64,000 nt of DNA from CAZYFH01 sp964646815. Its GTDB lineage: Bacteria; Acidobacteriota; Vicinamibacteria; Vicinamibacterales; UBA8438. Below the pieces are notes generated by a model that was not told where the DNA came from, searched no databases, and worked only from the letters and a program-made list of their open reading frames with translations. The position numbers and the translations under genes were made by a program. Positions 43,157 to 51,990 of the stretch are shown here, in pieces; positions within the stretch are counted from its first letter, which is position 1; every line of letters starts with the position of its first letter. The stretch spans positions 1-64,000 of the forward strand of contig CAZYFH010000013.1 in the NCBI GenBank assembly GCA_964646815.1, given 5' to 3'.

Positions 43157-44055
43157 GATCCCCCAGCCTTCTCGGGCATGAGTTTCTCCAGGGTCGCTGA
43201 GAGTGGTGTGAGACTCAGTCCCAGGTCGACGTCCGCGTTTGTTCGCACGGTTTCGTCAGCCGTGATGACGTCGATCACCGCTGGTGTCATGCCGCCCGGT
43301 CGAGCCCATCCGACCATGGCCGCACCCAGCTTGGCGGTCCAGATTGGGATGGTGGCGACCGTCACATTGTGACCCATCAGCCGTGCAGTTGCGGTGATCA
43401 GGTCACGGTGGGTTACCGGCTCCGGTCCGACGAGCTCGTGGACGGTCACGCCTGGCGCCCGCACCTGACAGCAGTGCAGAATAGCGTGGCTCACGTCGTC
43501 CACATCCAGTGGACGCAACAGATGGCGTCCGCCACCGAGTACGCTCACCGATGCCCGCGACGCCATGCGGACGAGCGCCCGCGCCGCGGCGGCGCCAGGG
43601 CCGAGCAGCAGCGGCGTGCGGATGATGGTGGCGGGGACACCGGAGCTCGCGACGATCTGCTCGGCCATCCCCTTGGAGCGGTAATAGCCGTTTCGCGAAC
43701 TGCTGTCCGCACCGAGGGCGCTAATGAGCACGATGTGATCCACGCTGGTGTGTCGACACGCGTCAACCACCGCCCGGGTCGTGTCCACGTTGGCCGTCTG
43801 GTAACTGGAGTGCCTATTTTCGACGAGGATACCGGCGAGATGGACCAGACAGCTGACGCCATCGAGCAGTGCCGCCAGCGTGTCGCTCTCACCGTAGCGA
43901 ATCACACATGACGCGATCCGCGGACCGCGCGGCAGCGACGTCGCAGCCTCCTGTGTGCGGACCCCTGCTCGAGCGTGCAGGTCGTCCCGATCGGCAACGT
44001 GCCTCAGCAACGTGTTCCCGACGCAGCTGTTGGCGCCGGTAATGGCCATGTGCAT
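43153..44055 (-). CDS. NAD(P)-binding atypical short-chain dehydrogenase (NmrA/complex-I-like)
   Basis: A 300-residue protein. 'MAITGANSCVGNTLLRHV' is a glycine-rich nucleotide-binding start (TGxxxxxG). 'VSCLVHLAGI', 'VDHIVLISALGAD', 'YYRSKGMAEQIV' and 'TIIRTPLLLGPG' follow in the order found in atypical SDRs of the NmrA/NDUFA9 type; the Tyr-x3-Lys of classical SDRs is present as 'YYRSK'. The C-terminal part has 'VTHRDLITATARLMG'. It is first in the overlapping three-gene operon, so a reductase or sensor step in the same lipid pathway is likely. Confidence 0.82.
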   Translation of the reverse strand: MHMAITGANSCVGNTLLRHVADRDDLHARAGVRTQEAATSLPRGPRIASCVIRYGESDTLAALLDGVSCLVHLAGILVENRHSSYQTANVDTTRAVVDACRHTSVDHIVLISALGADSSSRNGYYRSKGMAEQIVASSGVPATIIRTPLLLGPGAAAARALVRMASRASVSVLGGGRHLLRPLDVDDVSHAILHCCQVRAPGVTVHELVGPEPVTHRDLITATARLMGHNVTVATIPIWTAKLGAAMVGWARPGGMTPAVIDVITADETVRTNADVDLGLSLTPLSATLEKLMPEKAGGS

Positions 44056-44066
44056 GGGGGCCTCTA

Positions 44067-44140
44067 TCTAGACGGGGCTTCGCCCCGAACCCCCGCGGGC
44101 GCTCCGCAGGGACCCCTCGATCCCCACTCTGCGCCCGCGA
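44067..44140 (+). repeat. dispersed palindromic repeat, copy 3
   Basis: TCTAGACGGGGCTTCGCCCC (hairpin GGGGCTTCGCCCC at 44074-44086), then GAACCCCCGCGGGCGCTCCG and CCCCTCGATCCCCACTCTGCG. It is the direct-orientation counterpart of copy 2 at 40921-40995. It lies in the divergent gap between the SDR gene and the FO synthase gene. Confidence 0.55.
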
Positions 44141-44165
44141 GGCGCGCCGTGCGCATCTTGGCCGT

Positions 44166-46679
44166 GTGCCGACCGTCCACAACGAGTACGACAACCCTCG
44201 TTTCGTGCCGCCTAGCGGCCCGCCGTCGGTCGGCGAACAGCCATGTAGAATCATCCTACGGTACGCGGCGCGGGGACCTCGTGTGAAACAGATGCAGGAT
44301 CAGACTTATCGGCGGCCTTCCCGCGACGAGGCGCTGCGCCTCGCGCGTGATTCCGATCTTCCGGCGCTCATGGCGCGGGCGTCCGCACTGAGGGACGCGG
44401 GGTTCGGACGCTCCGTGACGTATTCGAGAAAGGTCTTCGTTCCCCTCACGCAACTGTGCCGCGACGTGTGTCATTACTGCACGTTCGCGCAGCCGCCGAA
44501 GGCTGGCGAGCGGGCCTACCTGACGCTCGACAAAGTGATTGACATTGCGCGGGAGGGCGCGGCGGCCGGCTGCCGCGAGGCTCTCTTTACCGTCGGCGAC
44601 AAGCCGGAAGTGCGCTACCTCCAGGCTCGGGACGAGTTGGCGGCGTTGGGCTACTCGACGACCATCGAGTATCTCCGTGCCGCCGCCCAGGCGGTCTTCG
44701 ATGCGACCGGCCTGTTCCCTCATGCGAACCCAGGGGTCGTTACGCGCGATGAGCTCATTGCCCTACGGGAGATCTGCCCGTCGCAGGGCTTGATGCTCGA
44801 AAGCGTGTCACGACGCCTGCTTGAGCGAGGTGAGGCGCACTTCGCGTCGCCAGACAAGGATCCGAATGCGAGGCTCGGGACGATGCGGGCGGCGGGCGAG
44901 CTCCGCATCCCGTACACGTCCGGCATCCTCATTGGCATCGGTGAGACGCGGGAAGAGCGGATCGAGTCGCTGCTCGCACTGCGCGACCTCAACGACGGCT
45001 ATGGTCATCTGCAGGAGATCATCATTCAGAACTTCAGGGCCAAGGCGGACACCCCGATGGTCGGTGCGCCCGAACCCGAGTTGGATGATCTCCTCTGGAC
45101 GATCGCGACCGCCAGGATCATCTGCGGTCCGCAGATGGCGATTCAAGCTCCACCCAACCTGAGTCCGGGAACGTTTGGCGCTTTGATCCGAGCCGGCATC
45201 AACGACTGGGGCGGGGTGTCGCCAGTAACGCCCGACCATGTGAATCCTGAGGCGCCATGGCCGCACCTGGACCTGCTTGCCAGAAAGACGGAAGAAGAAG
45301 GAAAAGTCCTCGTCGAACGGCTCACCGCATACCCTCGCTACGTGAGAGAGATGGATACGTGGATTACTGAGGCACTCAGACGCGCGGTCGTGCAGGGATC
45401 GGACGCTGAAGGATTCGCGCGAAGCGATTCCTGGTCTCCGGGGGACGGCGATGCGCGGCTGCCCGAGACGCTGTTGCAACGCATGCGAGCAACGACCGGT
45501 CCGAACCGCTCGACGCGGATCGCGGACTTGTGTACGAGGGCGAGTCACGGTATCGCGCTCGACGCGGCCGAGATCGCGGAGTTGTTCACGGCCCGAGGCG
45601 ACGACGTCGTTGCCGTGTCGAGGGCGGCCAACGACCTGCGCCGGGAGGTCAACGGTGACGAGGTCACCTACGTCGTCAATCGGAACATCAATTACACGAA
45701 CGTCTGCTATTTCCGCTGTCAGTTCTGTGCGTTTTCAAAGGGGAAACTGAGCGAGAACCTGCGAGGCGCGCCCTACGACCTCGGCCTTGATGAAATCAGG
45801 CGCCGGAGCATCGAGGCCTGGGAGCGCGGTGGCACCGAGGTCTGCATGCAGGGGGGAATCCACCCGGACTATACGGGAGAGACGTATCTGGAGATTTGCC
45901 GCGCGGTGAAGTCAGCGGTGCCGCAGATGCACGTGCATGCGTTCTCGCCGTTGGAGGTCTGGCAAGGCGCTGAAACGCTCGGGCTCTCGCTGAGCGACTT
46001 TCTGACGCAATTGAAGGCTGCAGGGCTGGGCACGCTGCCTGGCACGGCGGCCGAGGTTCTGGATGATGACGTCCGACAGGATCTGTGCCCCGACAAGCTG
46101 TCGACCGATGAGTGGCTCGAGGTGATGGAAACGGCGCATCACGTCGGGTTCAGAACCACCGCGACCATCATGTACGGCCACATCGATCGGCCGATTCATT
46201 GGGGCCGGCATCTGACGAGAATCAGAACATTGCAGGAGAAGACCGGTGGGTTCACGGAATTTGTACCGCTGCCGTTCGTGCATATGGAGGCGCCGATCTA
46301 CTTGAAGGGCCGAGCCCGCAAGGGCCCGACGTTCAGGGAATCACTGCTGATGCATGCGGTTGCGAGACTGGCGTTGCATCCGGTTATTCGGAATATTCAG
46401 GCGTCGTGGGTGAAAATGGGGCCTCGGGGTGTGTCTGCGTGCCTGAACGCTGGCGCGAACGATCTGGGGGGCACCTTAATGAACGAAAGTATTACGAGGG
46501 CTGCCGGTGCGTCCTTCGGTCAGGAGCTTGCGCCCGAGGAGATGGAATCGGTCATCTCATCCGTGAACCGAGTGCCAAAACAGCGCTCAACCGCGTACGG
46601 CGAGCCGCCGGTGCAACAGGTGAGCCGTTCGTTTGGCGCGGCAGCGCTGGTGCCGGTTGTTCAGACCCCCGTCGCCTAG
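44166..46679 (+). CDS. fbiC: FO synthase, fused CofG-CofH (coenzyme F420 biosynthesis)
   Basis: A bifunctional radical-SAM protein that builds the deazaflavin FO from tyrosine and a ribityl-aminouracil. The first half has 'LCRDVCHYCTFA' (Cys98, Cys102, Cys105), 'GYSTTIEYL', 'HANPGV', 'GILIGIGETREER' and 'GGVSPVTPDHVNPE', as in CofG. The second has 'NYTNVCYFRCQFCAF' (Cys514, Cys518, Cys521), 'EVCMQGGIHPD', 'HAFSPLEV', 'TTATIMYGH' and 'GGTLMNESITRAAGA', as in CofH. The start is uncertain: the longest frame begins at GTG 44166, but GTG 44283 or ATG 44292 fit the homologous core better and would give about 795 residues. Fused FO synthases are best known from actinobacteria and algae. No other F420 gene (CofC, D, E) lies adjacent. 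Confidence 0.93.
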   Translation: MPTVHNEYDNPRFVPPSGPPSVGEQPCRIILRYAARGPRVKQMQDQTYRRPSRDEALRLARDSDLPALMARASALRDAGFGRSVTYSRKVFVPLTQLCRDVCHYCTFAQPPKAGERAYLTLDKVIDIAREGAAAGCREALFTVGDKPEVRYLQARDELAALGYSTTIEYLRAAAQAVFDATGLFPHANPGVVTRDELIALREICPSQGLMLESVSRRLLERGEAHFASPDKDPNARLGTMRAAGELRIPYTSGILIGIGETREERIESLLALRDLNDGYGHLQEIIIQNFRAKADTPMVGAPEPELDDLLWTIATARIICGPQMAIQAPPNLSPGTFGALIRAGINDWGGVSPVTPDHVNPEAPWPHLDLLARKTEEEGKVLVERLTAYPRYVREMDTWITEALRRAVVQGSDAEGFARSDSWSPGDGDARLPETLLQRMRATTGPNRSTRIADLCTRASHGIALDAAEIAELFTARGDDVVAVSRAANDLRREVNGDEVTYVVNRNINYTNVCYFRCQFCAFSKGKLSENLRGAPYDLGLDEIRRRSIEAWERGGTEVCMQGGIHPDYTGETYLEICRAVKSAVPQMHVHAFSPLEVWQGAETLGLSLSDFLTQLKAAGLGTLPGTAAEVLDDDVRQDLCPDKLSTDEWLEVMETAHHVGFRTTATIMYGHIDRPIHWGRHLTRIRTLQEKTGGFTEFVPLPFVHMEAPIYLKGRARKGPTFRESLLMHAVARLALHPVIRNIQASWVKMGPRGVSACLNAGANDLGGTLMNESITRAAGASFGQELAPEEMESVISSVNRVPKQRSTAYGEPPVQQVSRSFGAAALVPVVQTPVA

Positions 46680-46751
46680 CAGACTGACTGGCATAGATCT
46701 CGGGTTGGGTGTAGCACCCTCTCCCGTGCGGTCCAGAACGCAGGTCCCACG

Positions 46752-46961
46752 CTAGCGGGGATCCAGCCGTACGAGATAGCGTGGAGGAAATCCGGCCAGG
46801 GCCCTCGGCCAGTGGTTCACAGCCACGTAGCGCTGGCCGTTGCTTTCGAGGTGAGCCACGACCCGATCGTTCCGGGTGCCGTCCTCGGCGGTGGTGGTCA
46901 TGACGAACGTGCCTTGCCCCGCGGGCTGGAACACTCCGAGCAACGACTCGAACACGATCAC
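46752..46961 (-). CDS. truncated nitroreductase/PPOX-type (F420 or FMN binding) protein
   Basis: A 69-residue open frame starting at a GTG: 'MIVFESLLGVFQPAGQGTF', 'VMTTTAEDGTRNDRVVAHLE', 'SNGQRYVAVNHWPRAL'. The 'TTTA.DG....R....L..NG..YVA.NHWP.A' pattern is that of deazaflavin-dependent nitroreductase-like split barrels. The family continues about 70 residues further; here it stops in unrelated 'RYLVRLDPR'. In-frame codons upstream ('RRIGIALVVYIGIVIVFE') would make a transmembrane anchor but overlap the end of the neighbouring gene and lack an obvious start. It is probably a 3'-truncated relic. It overlaps the upstream gene by four bases. Confidence 0.5.
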   Translation of the reverse strand: MIVFESLLGVFQPAGQGTFVMTTTAEDGTRNDRVVAHLESNGQRYVAVNHWPRALAGFPPRYLVRLDPR

Positions 46962-47470
46962 GATGCCGATGTAGACGACGAGAGCAATCCCGATTCTTCT
47001 TGCTCTCCAGAGGTGACGTTCACCGTACCGTCCGCCGTCGTCGTCGGGTTACCGTCCGGGCGAACCGCGCGGCCGAAGCGGGCCCTTGAGCGCCACAGTG
47101 CCACCATCGGAACCGCGAAGACCGCCGCTGCGATGCCCCCCGCGCGCCAACCGCCGCCGGCCTGCTCGTTGACGATGTTGAAGACGAACATCGCAATCAC
47201 GACCTGTCCGGTGTATACGGCCGCCCATGGCCACATCCAGGACTTCATTTTCAAGAATCCGTACGCCCCTGCGGCATAGATGAACCAGTGGATGGGTTCG
47301 GTCGCCTTGGCCCACCAACCGCTCACCGCGAAGCCGAACCAGATCTCGCGATCGACGGCCACCGGCTTCGCGAACAGATCGAATGGGACGTAGACGAACG
47401 TCATGAATACGCAGAAGTAGAAGATGAGGTTCATCCACCAGGGCCGAGTCGACCAATCAGCCTTCAACAT
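46958..47470 (-). CDS. polytopic membrane protein of unknown function
   Basis: A 170-residue protein starting at the ATG at 47468-47470 (a possible alternative ATG lies nine codons upstream). It has four hydrophobic helices: 'WWMNLIFYFCVFMTFVYVPF', 'EPIHWFIYAAGAYGFL', 'WPWAAVYTGQVVIAMFVFNIV', 'GIAAAVFAVPMVALW'. It is rich in Trp and Tyr near the membrane borders. The C-terminal ~35 residues after 'RARFGRAVRPDG' are polar and low complexity. No family name is recognised. Its end overlaps the truncated split-barrel gene, whose own membrane anchor is read in another frame across the overlap. Confidence 0.6.
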   Translation of the reverse strand: MLKADWSTRPWWMNLIFYFCVFMTFVYVPFDLFAKPVAVDREIWFGFAVSGWWAKATEPIHWFIYAAGAYGFLKMKSWMWPWAAVYTGQVVIAMFVFNIVNEQAGGGWRAGGIAAAVFAVPMVALWRSRARFGRAVRPDGNPTTTADGTVNVTSGEQEESGLLSSSTSAS

Positions 47471-47630
47471 GGAATCTTCTGAGGGAACTGCTTCCATGCG
47501 AACGCCGACGGTCTGGGCATCCGAGACATCGTCGTCCAGCCTCTGTTGGGGCGCAACCGCGTTCGTCGCACGGCACCTAGTGGCATAATTTGCAGTGTTC
47601 CAGTATCACTCACGGTCCGCGTGAAAAGCC

Positions 47631-48170
47631 ATGACTGAGGACAAACTGGCCGCGTCGTGTATCGAGGAGTTTCTGTCCGTCTCGCGCCGGCAACTCCACA
47701 AGCGCCGGTCTTGCATCGAGGCGTGTCTCGGCATGCTATCGGAAGACCAGATCTGGACGCGCCAGCACGAGGTCGAGAATGCGGTCGGCAACCTGGTGCT
47801 GCACCTGTGCGGCAACGTGACGCAGTGGCTGCTGGGGGGGATCGGGGGACAGACGGTCGCCCGGGATCGAGACGCGGAGTTCCTCCGGCGAGACCCGATG
47901 TCGCGTGAGGAGTTGGTCCGGACACTGCAGACCGTGATGGAGCAGGCCGACGACACCTTGGCGCGCGTCACGCCTGACGAACTGCTCCGACCCCGATCAA
48001 TCCAGGGCTACGACGTGACCAGCTTACAGGCTATCTACGTGGCGGTCGATCACTTCGCCGAGCACACAGGGCAGATCATCTCCGCCACGAAGCGGATGAC
48101 CGGAGCCGACCTCGGTTTCTACGCGTCACTCCAGGGCGGTGTCAACGTGACGCCCGGCGCGACTCCGTAG
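47631..48170 (+). CDS. DinB-like (DUF1572) protein
   Basis: A 179-residue four-helix-bundle protein. 'NAVGNLVLHLCGNVTQWLLGG' holds the first metal-ligand His and 'AIYVAVDHFAEHTGQIISATKRM' holds the other two (HxxxH), giving the DinB three-His site. 'PMSREELVRTLQTVMEQADD' is the linking helix. The DinB/YfiT superfamily includes thiol-dependent transferases using mycothiol or bacillithiol, and many uncharacterised members. There is no signal peptide, so it is cytosolic. Monocistronic. Confidence 0.85.
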   Translation: MTEDKLAASCIEEFLSVSRRQLHKRRSCIEACLGMLSEDQIWTRQHEVENAVGNLVLHLCGNVTQWLLGGIGGQTVARDRDAEFLRRDPMSREELVRTLQTVMEQADDTLARVTPDELLRPRSIQGYDVTSLQAIYVAVDHFAEHTGQIISATKRMTGADLGFYASLQGGVNVTPGATP

Positions 48171-48206
48171 CCGCGCCGGTGTGGGCGCGCTCGGGGTCAA
48201 GCGACG

Positions 48207-48764
48207 TTACCGGCCTGGCACCATGATGTGAGCAGTCGACGTGCCGGCCTCCATGATCCACATGACCGTGGCGTTACCGGCATCCGGGATGCCGAGCGAC
48301 TCGGCCGTCTCGCCGGGAACGGCGATCGTGATGTGCGTGCCTGCGCTCGCGGCGTCGTTCCCGTTCATCGTGTGCCAGACCGAACCGAACACCGGGGCGA
48401 TCCGGGTGCCGTTTGCCTCCATGCCATCCAAGAGCTTCTGCCCCGAGGCCCGATCACCACCGTCCGCATATGCCTTGAGGGTCTGCTCGACGCGGTCGAG
48501 GTTGCCTTCGTCGGTGCATTGGACGGCAAAGGGACGGGTGCCCGGGTTGTCGGAACGGTCGTAGCAGACCATCTTGTTCGAGCTTTCCTTCAGGACGATC
48601 CGACTCCCGCTGGCGTTCCACGACACGACACCCGCATCGTCCTTCGCCCGGTTCGGCGCGGCCATCAGGGCGCGGTCGATGGTGGCCTGGTTGCTCTGCG
48701 CGAATGCAGTGGCGGTGACCGCCAGCAGAGTAGCGACGACGATCGTCATGCGAACCATCTTCAA
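48207..48764 (-). CDS. exported protein of unknown function
   Basis: A 185-residue protein with a signal peptide (1-22, 'RMTIVVATLLAVTATAFAQ'). The mature part starts 'ATIDRALMAAPNRAKDDAGVVSW' and contains 'MVCYDRSDNPGTRPFAVQCTDEGN' with two Cys likely to pair. It also has 'GSVWHTMNGND' and 'THITIAVPGETAESLG', ending 'WIMEAGTSTAHIMVPGR'. Similar exported proteins occur singly in acidobacteria and proteobacteria; no named domain is recognised. It lies 79 bases beyond the TonB receptor gene on the same side. Confidence 0.7.
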   Translation of the reverse strand: MKMVRMTIVVATLLAVTATAFAQSNQATIDRALMAAPNRAKDDAGVVSWNASGSRIVLKESSNKMVCYDRSDNPGTRPFAVQCTDEGNLDRVEQTLKAYADGGDRASGQKLLDGMEANGTRIAPVFGSVWHTMNGNDAASAGTHITIAVPGETAESLGIPDAGNATVMWIMEAGTSTAHIMVPGR

Positions 48765-48843
48765 TCTCCTCAGTGATGAACGGGGTGCCGCCGAACAGGC
48801 AGGTGATCAGTATATGTCGAGTGGCCACGGGCCGCCTGTGGGA

Positions 48844-50985
48844 TCAAAACTGCACGCGCACACCGCCATTAATGATTCGCCCATCGACGGGCGCCCAGGC
48901 ATCCACGGTCCAGCGCCCATCGGAGGCCTGTTCCGGACGGAGCATGGGACCCCACCGGCTTTGTCGCACGTCCGTCAGGTTTTCACCGTTGACGAAGAAG
49001 CGTAGAGGACCGACACGCCGCTCAATCAACACACCAACGATGACGTACGGCTCGCCGCTGTCTCGATAGGGGCTGTCTTCGAGGCGCTGGCGGCCCGTGT
49101 AATACACCTCGATACCGAGACGCCCATCTTCGTTCTCGACCATCGTCACGAGGCCGAGGCTGTGTCGTGGCGTGAGCTCGACGTCCTGAGTCACCCCCTC
49201 GACGTGTTCGCGTGACCGAACGTAGGTGTAGTTGGCCGTGATGGCCAACGGTGACCGCCGGACGAGCCCTAGCAGCTCAACGCCCGCATTCGTCGTCGGT
49301 GTCGTGAGGTTCCGAAGGACGTAAGCCGATCGGTCGACCTGGATCGGGTCGGCGATGCGGGATCCAAAGAAGGTGGCGGTATACGCGAACGGTCCGTGCG
49401 TGCGCGTGAGATCAATCGAGACGCCTCGCCCCCGCTCAGCGCGCAGTGGGCCGTCCACGACGAGCCGCGTCAATCCGGCGGCTTCCGTTTCGTCGGTGAG
49501 CGGGGAGGGACCAAAGAATCCACTCCCGGCAGACAGGCGGGTCGACCATTCCCCCGATCGAAACAGTGCCGACACACGGGGACTGAGGAACCAGCCGTAT
49601 TCGCTATGGTGGTCGAGACGTCCGCTCACCGACAGTGCCAACCACGGTCGGATGTCAATGTCGTCCTGGGCGAACATGCCGGGGGTCGTAAACGCGTACG
49701 CGAAACGTGGCAGATCTGTCGGGACGTAGGCGTCCTGCTCGACCGCCATGCCACCGACCCACGTGTGTGCTCCGCTCGAGCCTCGAAGGGTGAGTTCCGC
49801 AAAGCCCGTATCGTGGCGATCTCGCTCAAGGACCTCGCCAAACTGATGGTCGTGCCATTGACGCGCCAGCGTGGCGCGTGTGGTCAACACATAGCGCCTG
49901 ACCGGAAGCGTTTGCCACAACACGCCGAGATCGAAACGCCGCGTCTGGATCGACTCCCGGTATGGCCTCCTCGTTTCGGGCAGGACCGCGTCGGGTAAGG
50001 TTCCGCCCGTACGGTTCTCCAGCGTCGTGCCCGTCGTCAGGAAGAACGACTGCCCCTGGCCGTCATCCCAGAAGAGCCGCGGCCTCGCGACACCGCGTTC
50101 GTAGTGCGGCAGGTCCGCCCACCCGTCTCCATCGACGTCCGTCTGGTCCTGCCAGTGGCCACCCCCGAGGAAGGTCACGCCCCAGGAGTCGGATACGGGT
50201 GAGGACACCCACAGCACGCCGTCGGTGGCACCGCGCGTCGACTGATTGACGAGGGCCTCACGTTCAGGTTCGTCGCCAGGCCGGCGCGAGAGGAGGTTGA
50301 CGACGCCACCCAGCGCGCCCGCGCCATAGAGCGCAGACGTTACACCCTTGATGACCTCGACCTGACCGAGGTCCATTGGCGGAATTTGGAGCAGCCCGAG
50401 ACCTCCAGGTTGGCTGCCAAAGAGCGGCAGCCCATCGGACAGAAAGCGCGTGTAGCGGCCCCGCATGCCCTGAATGCGAACGGTCCCGGCACCAAGCGAG
50501 GGCGACGTGGTCTGCACGCGAAGACCACCCATTTCGTTCAGCATCATGCCGATATCGCCAGGTGTCATGAGCATCTTCTCTTCGAGTTCCTCGCGGTTCA
50601 GCACCTCGACACGCATCGGCTGGTCCTCGATGCGTCGCTCGGTACGCGTGCTGGCGACGACGGTCACCTCCTCTTCGACGGCGAGTGGCCGCACGAGCCC
50701 GATGCGGACGACGCGCTCCTGCGCTGCGACCACGTCAACGGGAACGGTGATCGGCATGAAGCCCTCGTGGACGACAGTCACCTGAATGGTGCCCGCCGGC
50801 GTAGTAATGATCACAACGCCTTGCTCATCGGTCAGCTCCGTTCTCCCGATCACGACGATTTCTGCGGCCGCGACCGGAGCGCCACCGGTGTGAACCTCTA
50901 CGCGCACTCGTCCCGCTTGCTCCTGACCGCTGACGCGACAGACCAGACCAAGCGTCAGCACTGCCGCAATGGCTAGGTTTCTCAC
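48844..50985 (-). CDS. TonB-dependent outer-membrane receptor
   Basis: A 713-residue outer-membrane transporter with a GTG start (50983-50985) and a signal peptide to about residue 21. A carboxypeptidase-regulatory-like beta domain (about 25-90, 'AEIVVIGRTELTDEQGVV') precedes the plug ('TERRIEDQPMRVEVLNREEL', 'VRIQGMRGRYTRFLSDGLPL', 'VEVIKGVTSALYGAGALGGV'). The rest is a 22-strand-type barrel ending in Phe ('GGVRVQF'). It imports a ligand such as a siderophore, a corrinoid or an oligosaccharide; nothing nearby reveals which. It is 46 bases downstream of the flavoprotein gene on the same strand. Confidence 0.92.
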   Translation of the reverse strand: MRNLAIAAVLTLGLVCRVSGQEQAGRVRVEVHTGGAPVAAAEIVVIGRTELTDEQGVVIITTPAGTIQVTVVHEGFMPITVPVDVVAAQERVVRIGLVRPLAVEEEVTVVASTRTERRIEDQPMRVEVLNREELEEKMLMTPGDIGMMLNEMGGLRVQTTSPSLGAGTVRIQGMRGRYTRFLSDGLPLFGSQPGGLGLLQIPPMDLGQVEVIKGVTSALYGAGALGGVVNLLSRRPGDEPEREALVNQSTRGATDGVLWVSSPVSDSWGVTFLGGGHWQDQTDVDGDGWADLPHYERGVARPRLFWDDGQGQSFFLTTGTTLENRTGGTLPDAVLPETRRPYRESIQTRRFDLGVLWQTLPVRRYVLTTRATLARQWHDHQFGEVLERDRHDTGFAELTLRGSSGAHTWVGGMAVEQDAYVPTDLPRFAYAFTTPGMFAQDDIDIRPWLALSVSGRLDHHSEYGWFLSPRVSALFRSGEWSTRLSAGSGFFGPSPLTDETEAAGLTRLVVDGPLRAERGRGVSIDLTRTHGPFAYTATFFGSRIADPIQVDRSAYVLRNLTTPTTNAGVELLGLVRRSPLAITANYTYVRSREHVEGVTQDVELTPRHSLGLVTMVENEDGRLGIEVYYTGRQRLEDSPYRDSGEPYVIVGVLIERRVGPLRFFVNGENLTDVRQSRWGPMLRPEQASDGRWTVDAWAPVDGRIINGGVRVQF

Positions 50986-51031
50986 GACCCGACGACAGCG
51001 GAGCCCATAACGATGGGGGATCGAAGCGCGA

Positions 51032-51990
51032 TCACCGCTGAGAGTCCTGTCGGCGGCTCATCACCGGCATGGCACGCCGCTGCAGCACCTCTTGCACGGC
51101 GCGATGCTCCTCCAGGATTGCCGCATCGGTATGCGGGCTGGCGGCCGCATCCGAATTGGCGATCGCGATCGACCCGAACGGTTGACGCGCCCTCACGCAC
51201 GGCCGGTCGTCAGTCGCCGTGAATGCCCATGCCATCGGGTCGTACAGCGTGTTGTAGGTGTATGCATGGCCGTGCGGCAAGCGGTTCACTCTGATCGCGA
51301 GGATATCGCGGGCCGCATCGAAGCCCCCTCCGCCGAGCACGCAGTTGAGCTGGTCACGAATCTTGCGCTCGAACGTCTCGAACGTAGTTGAGAGGAGGTC
51401 CGCCCGGCCGACGCGATATTGCTCTTTCCGCGTCTTACCGATCGCGACCGGGTAGCGCGTCATGCTCAACACAATAGGCTCACTCGGCGTCTCGGCATGA
51501 CGGAGCTCGCCAAGGCTCACCGCCTCGCTCAGTCTGACGCTCGCGTGATACATCGTCGGCGTGCTCACGCGGCTTACCTCGCGCTTCTCGAACGCCATCC
51601 AGTTCCGGACCGCCACGCTTGTGTAGACGAGAGGTGCCTTGACGCAGAACGCGAGCGCTGCCTTCTGCTCGGCAGGGAGCTCCGGCACGAGATACGGAAT
51701 GATCGTGTTCCAGCAGGCCATCACCACGTACCGGCCGCGCACGTGATGGGTCCGTTTGCCACGCACGTAGCTCACCTCGACCTCGGCGTTGGGACCCGCT
51801 CCCGTGTGTCGAACCCGCACCACCGTGCTGTTAAGGCGAATGCGCGCCGCCTGGGCCAGTCGATCGAGCGCAGCGTAATCGACGCGCGCGAGCCCGACGT
51901 CTTCCTGCGTCGACCCTGGCACGGCGTCCGGAACGAGCCACCGCACCATCAGCCTCGCGACCGTCGCGTTGCCGTCGGGAAAATGGGCGG
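51032..51990 (-). CDS. SpdH-like FAD oxidoreductase, C-terminal part of a frameshifted gene
   Basis: About 320 residues continue the flavoprotein begun at 53016 in a second frame. Similarity resumes at 'HFPDGNATVARLMVRWLVP' and continues with 'NSTVVRVRHTG', 'RYVVMACWNTIIPYLVPELP', 'MTRYPVAIGKTRKEQYRVGR' and 'FGSIAIANSDAAASPHTDAAI', the last giving the C-terminal FAD-contacting segment. Both parts together make about 660 residues, the normal length of the spermidine-dehydrogenase-like group. The shift is one base near 51988. Confidence 0.75.

Noticed and set aside
42506..43372. A 288-codon plus-strand open frame.
   Set aside because: Antisense to the polytopic membrane protein of the lipid operon; His/Arg/Asp-rich with no hydrophobic pattern.
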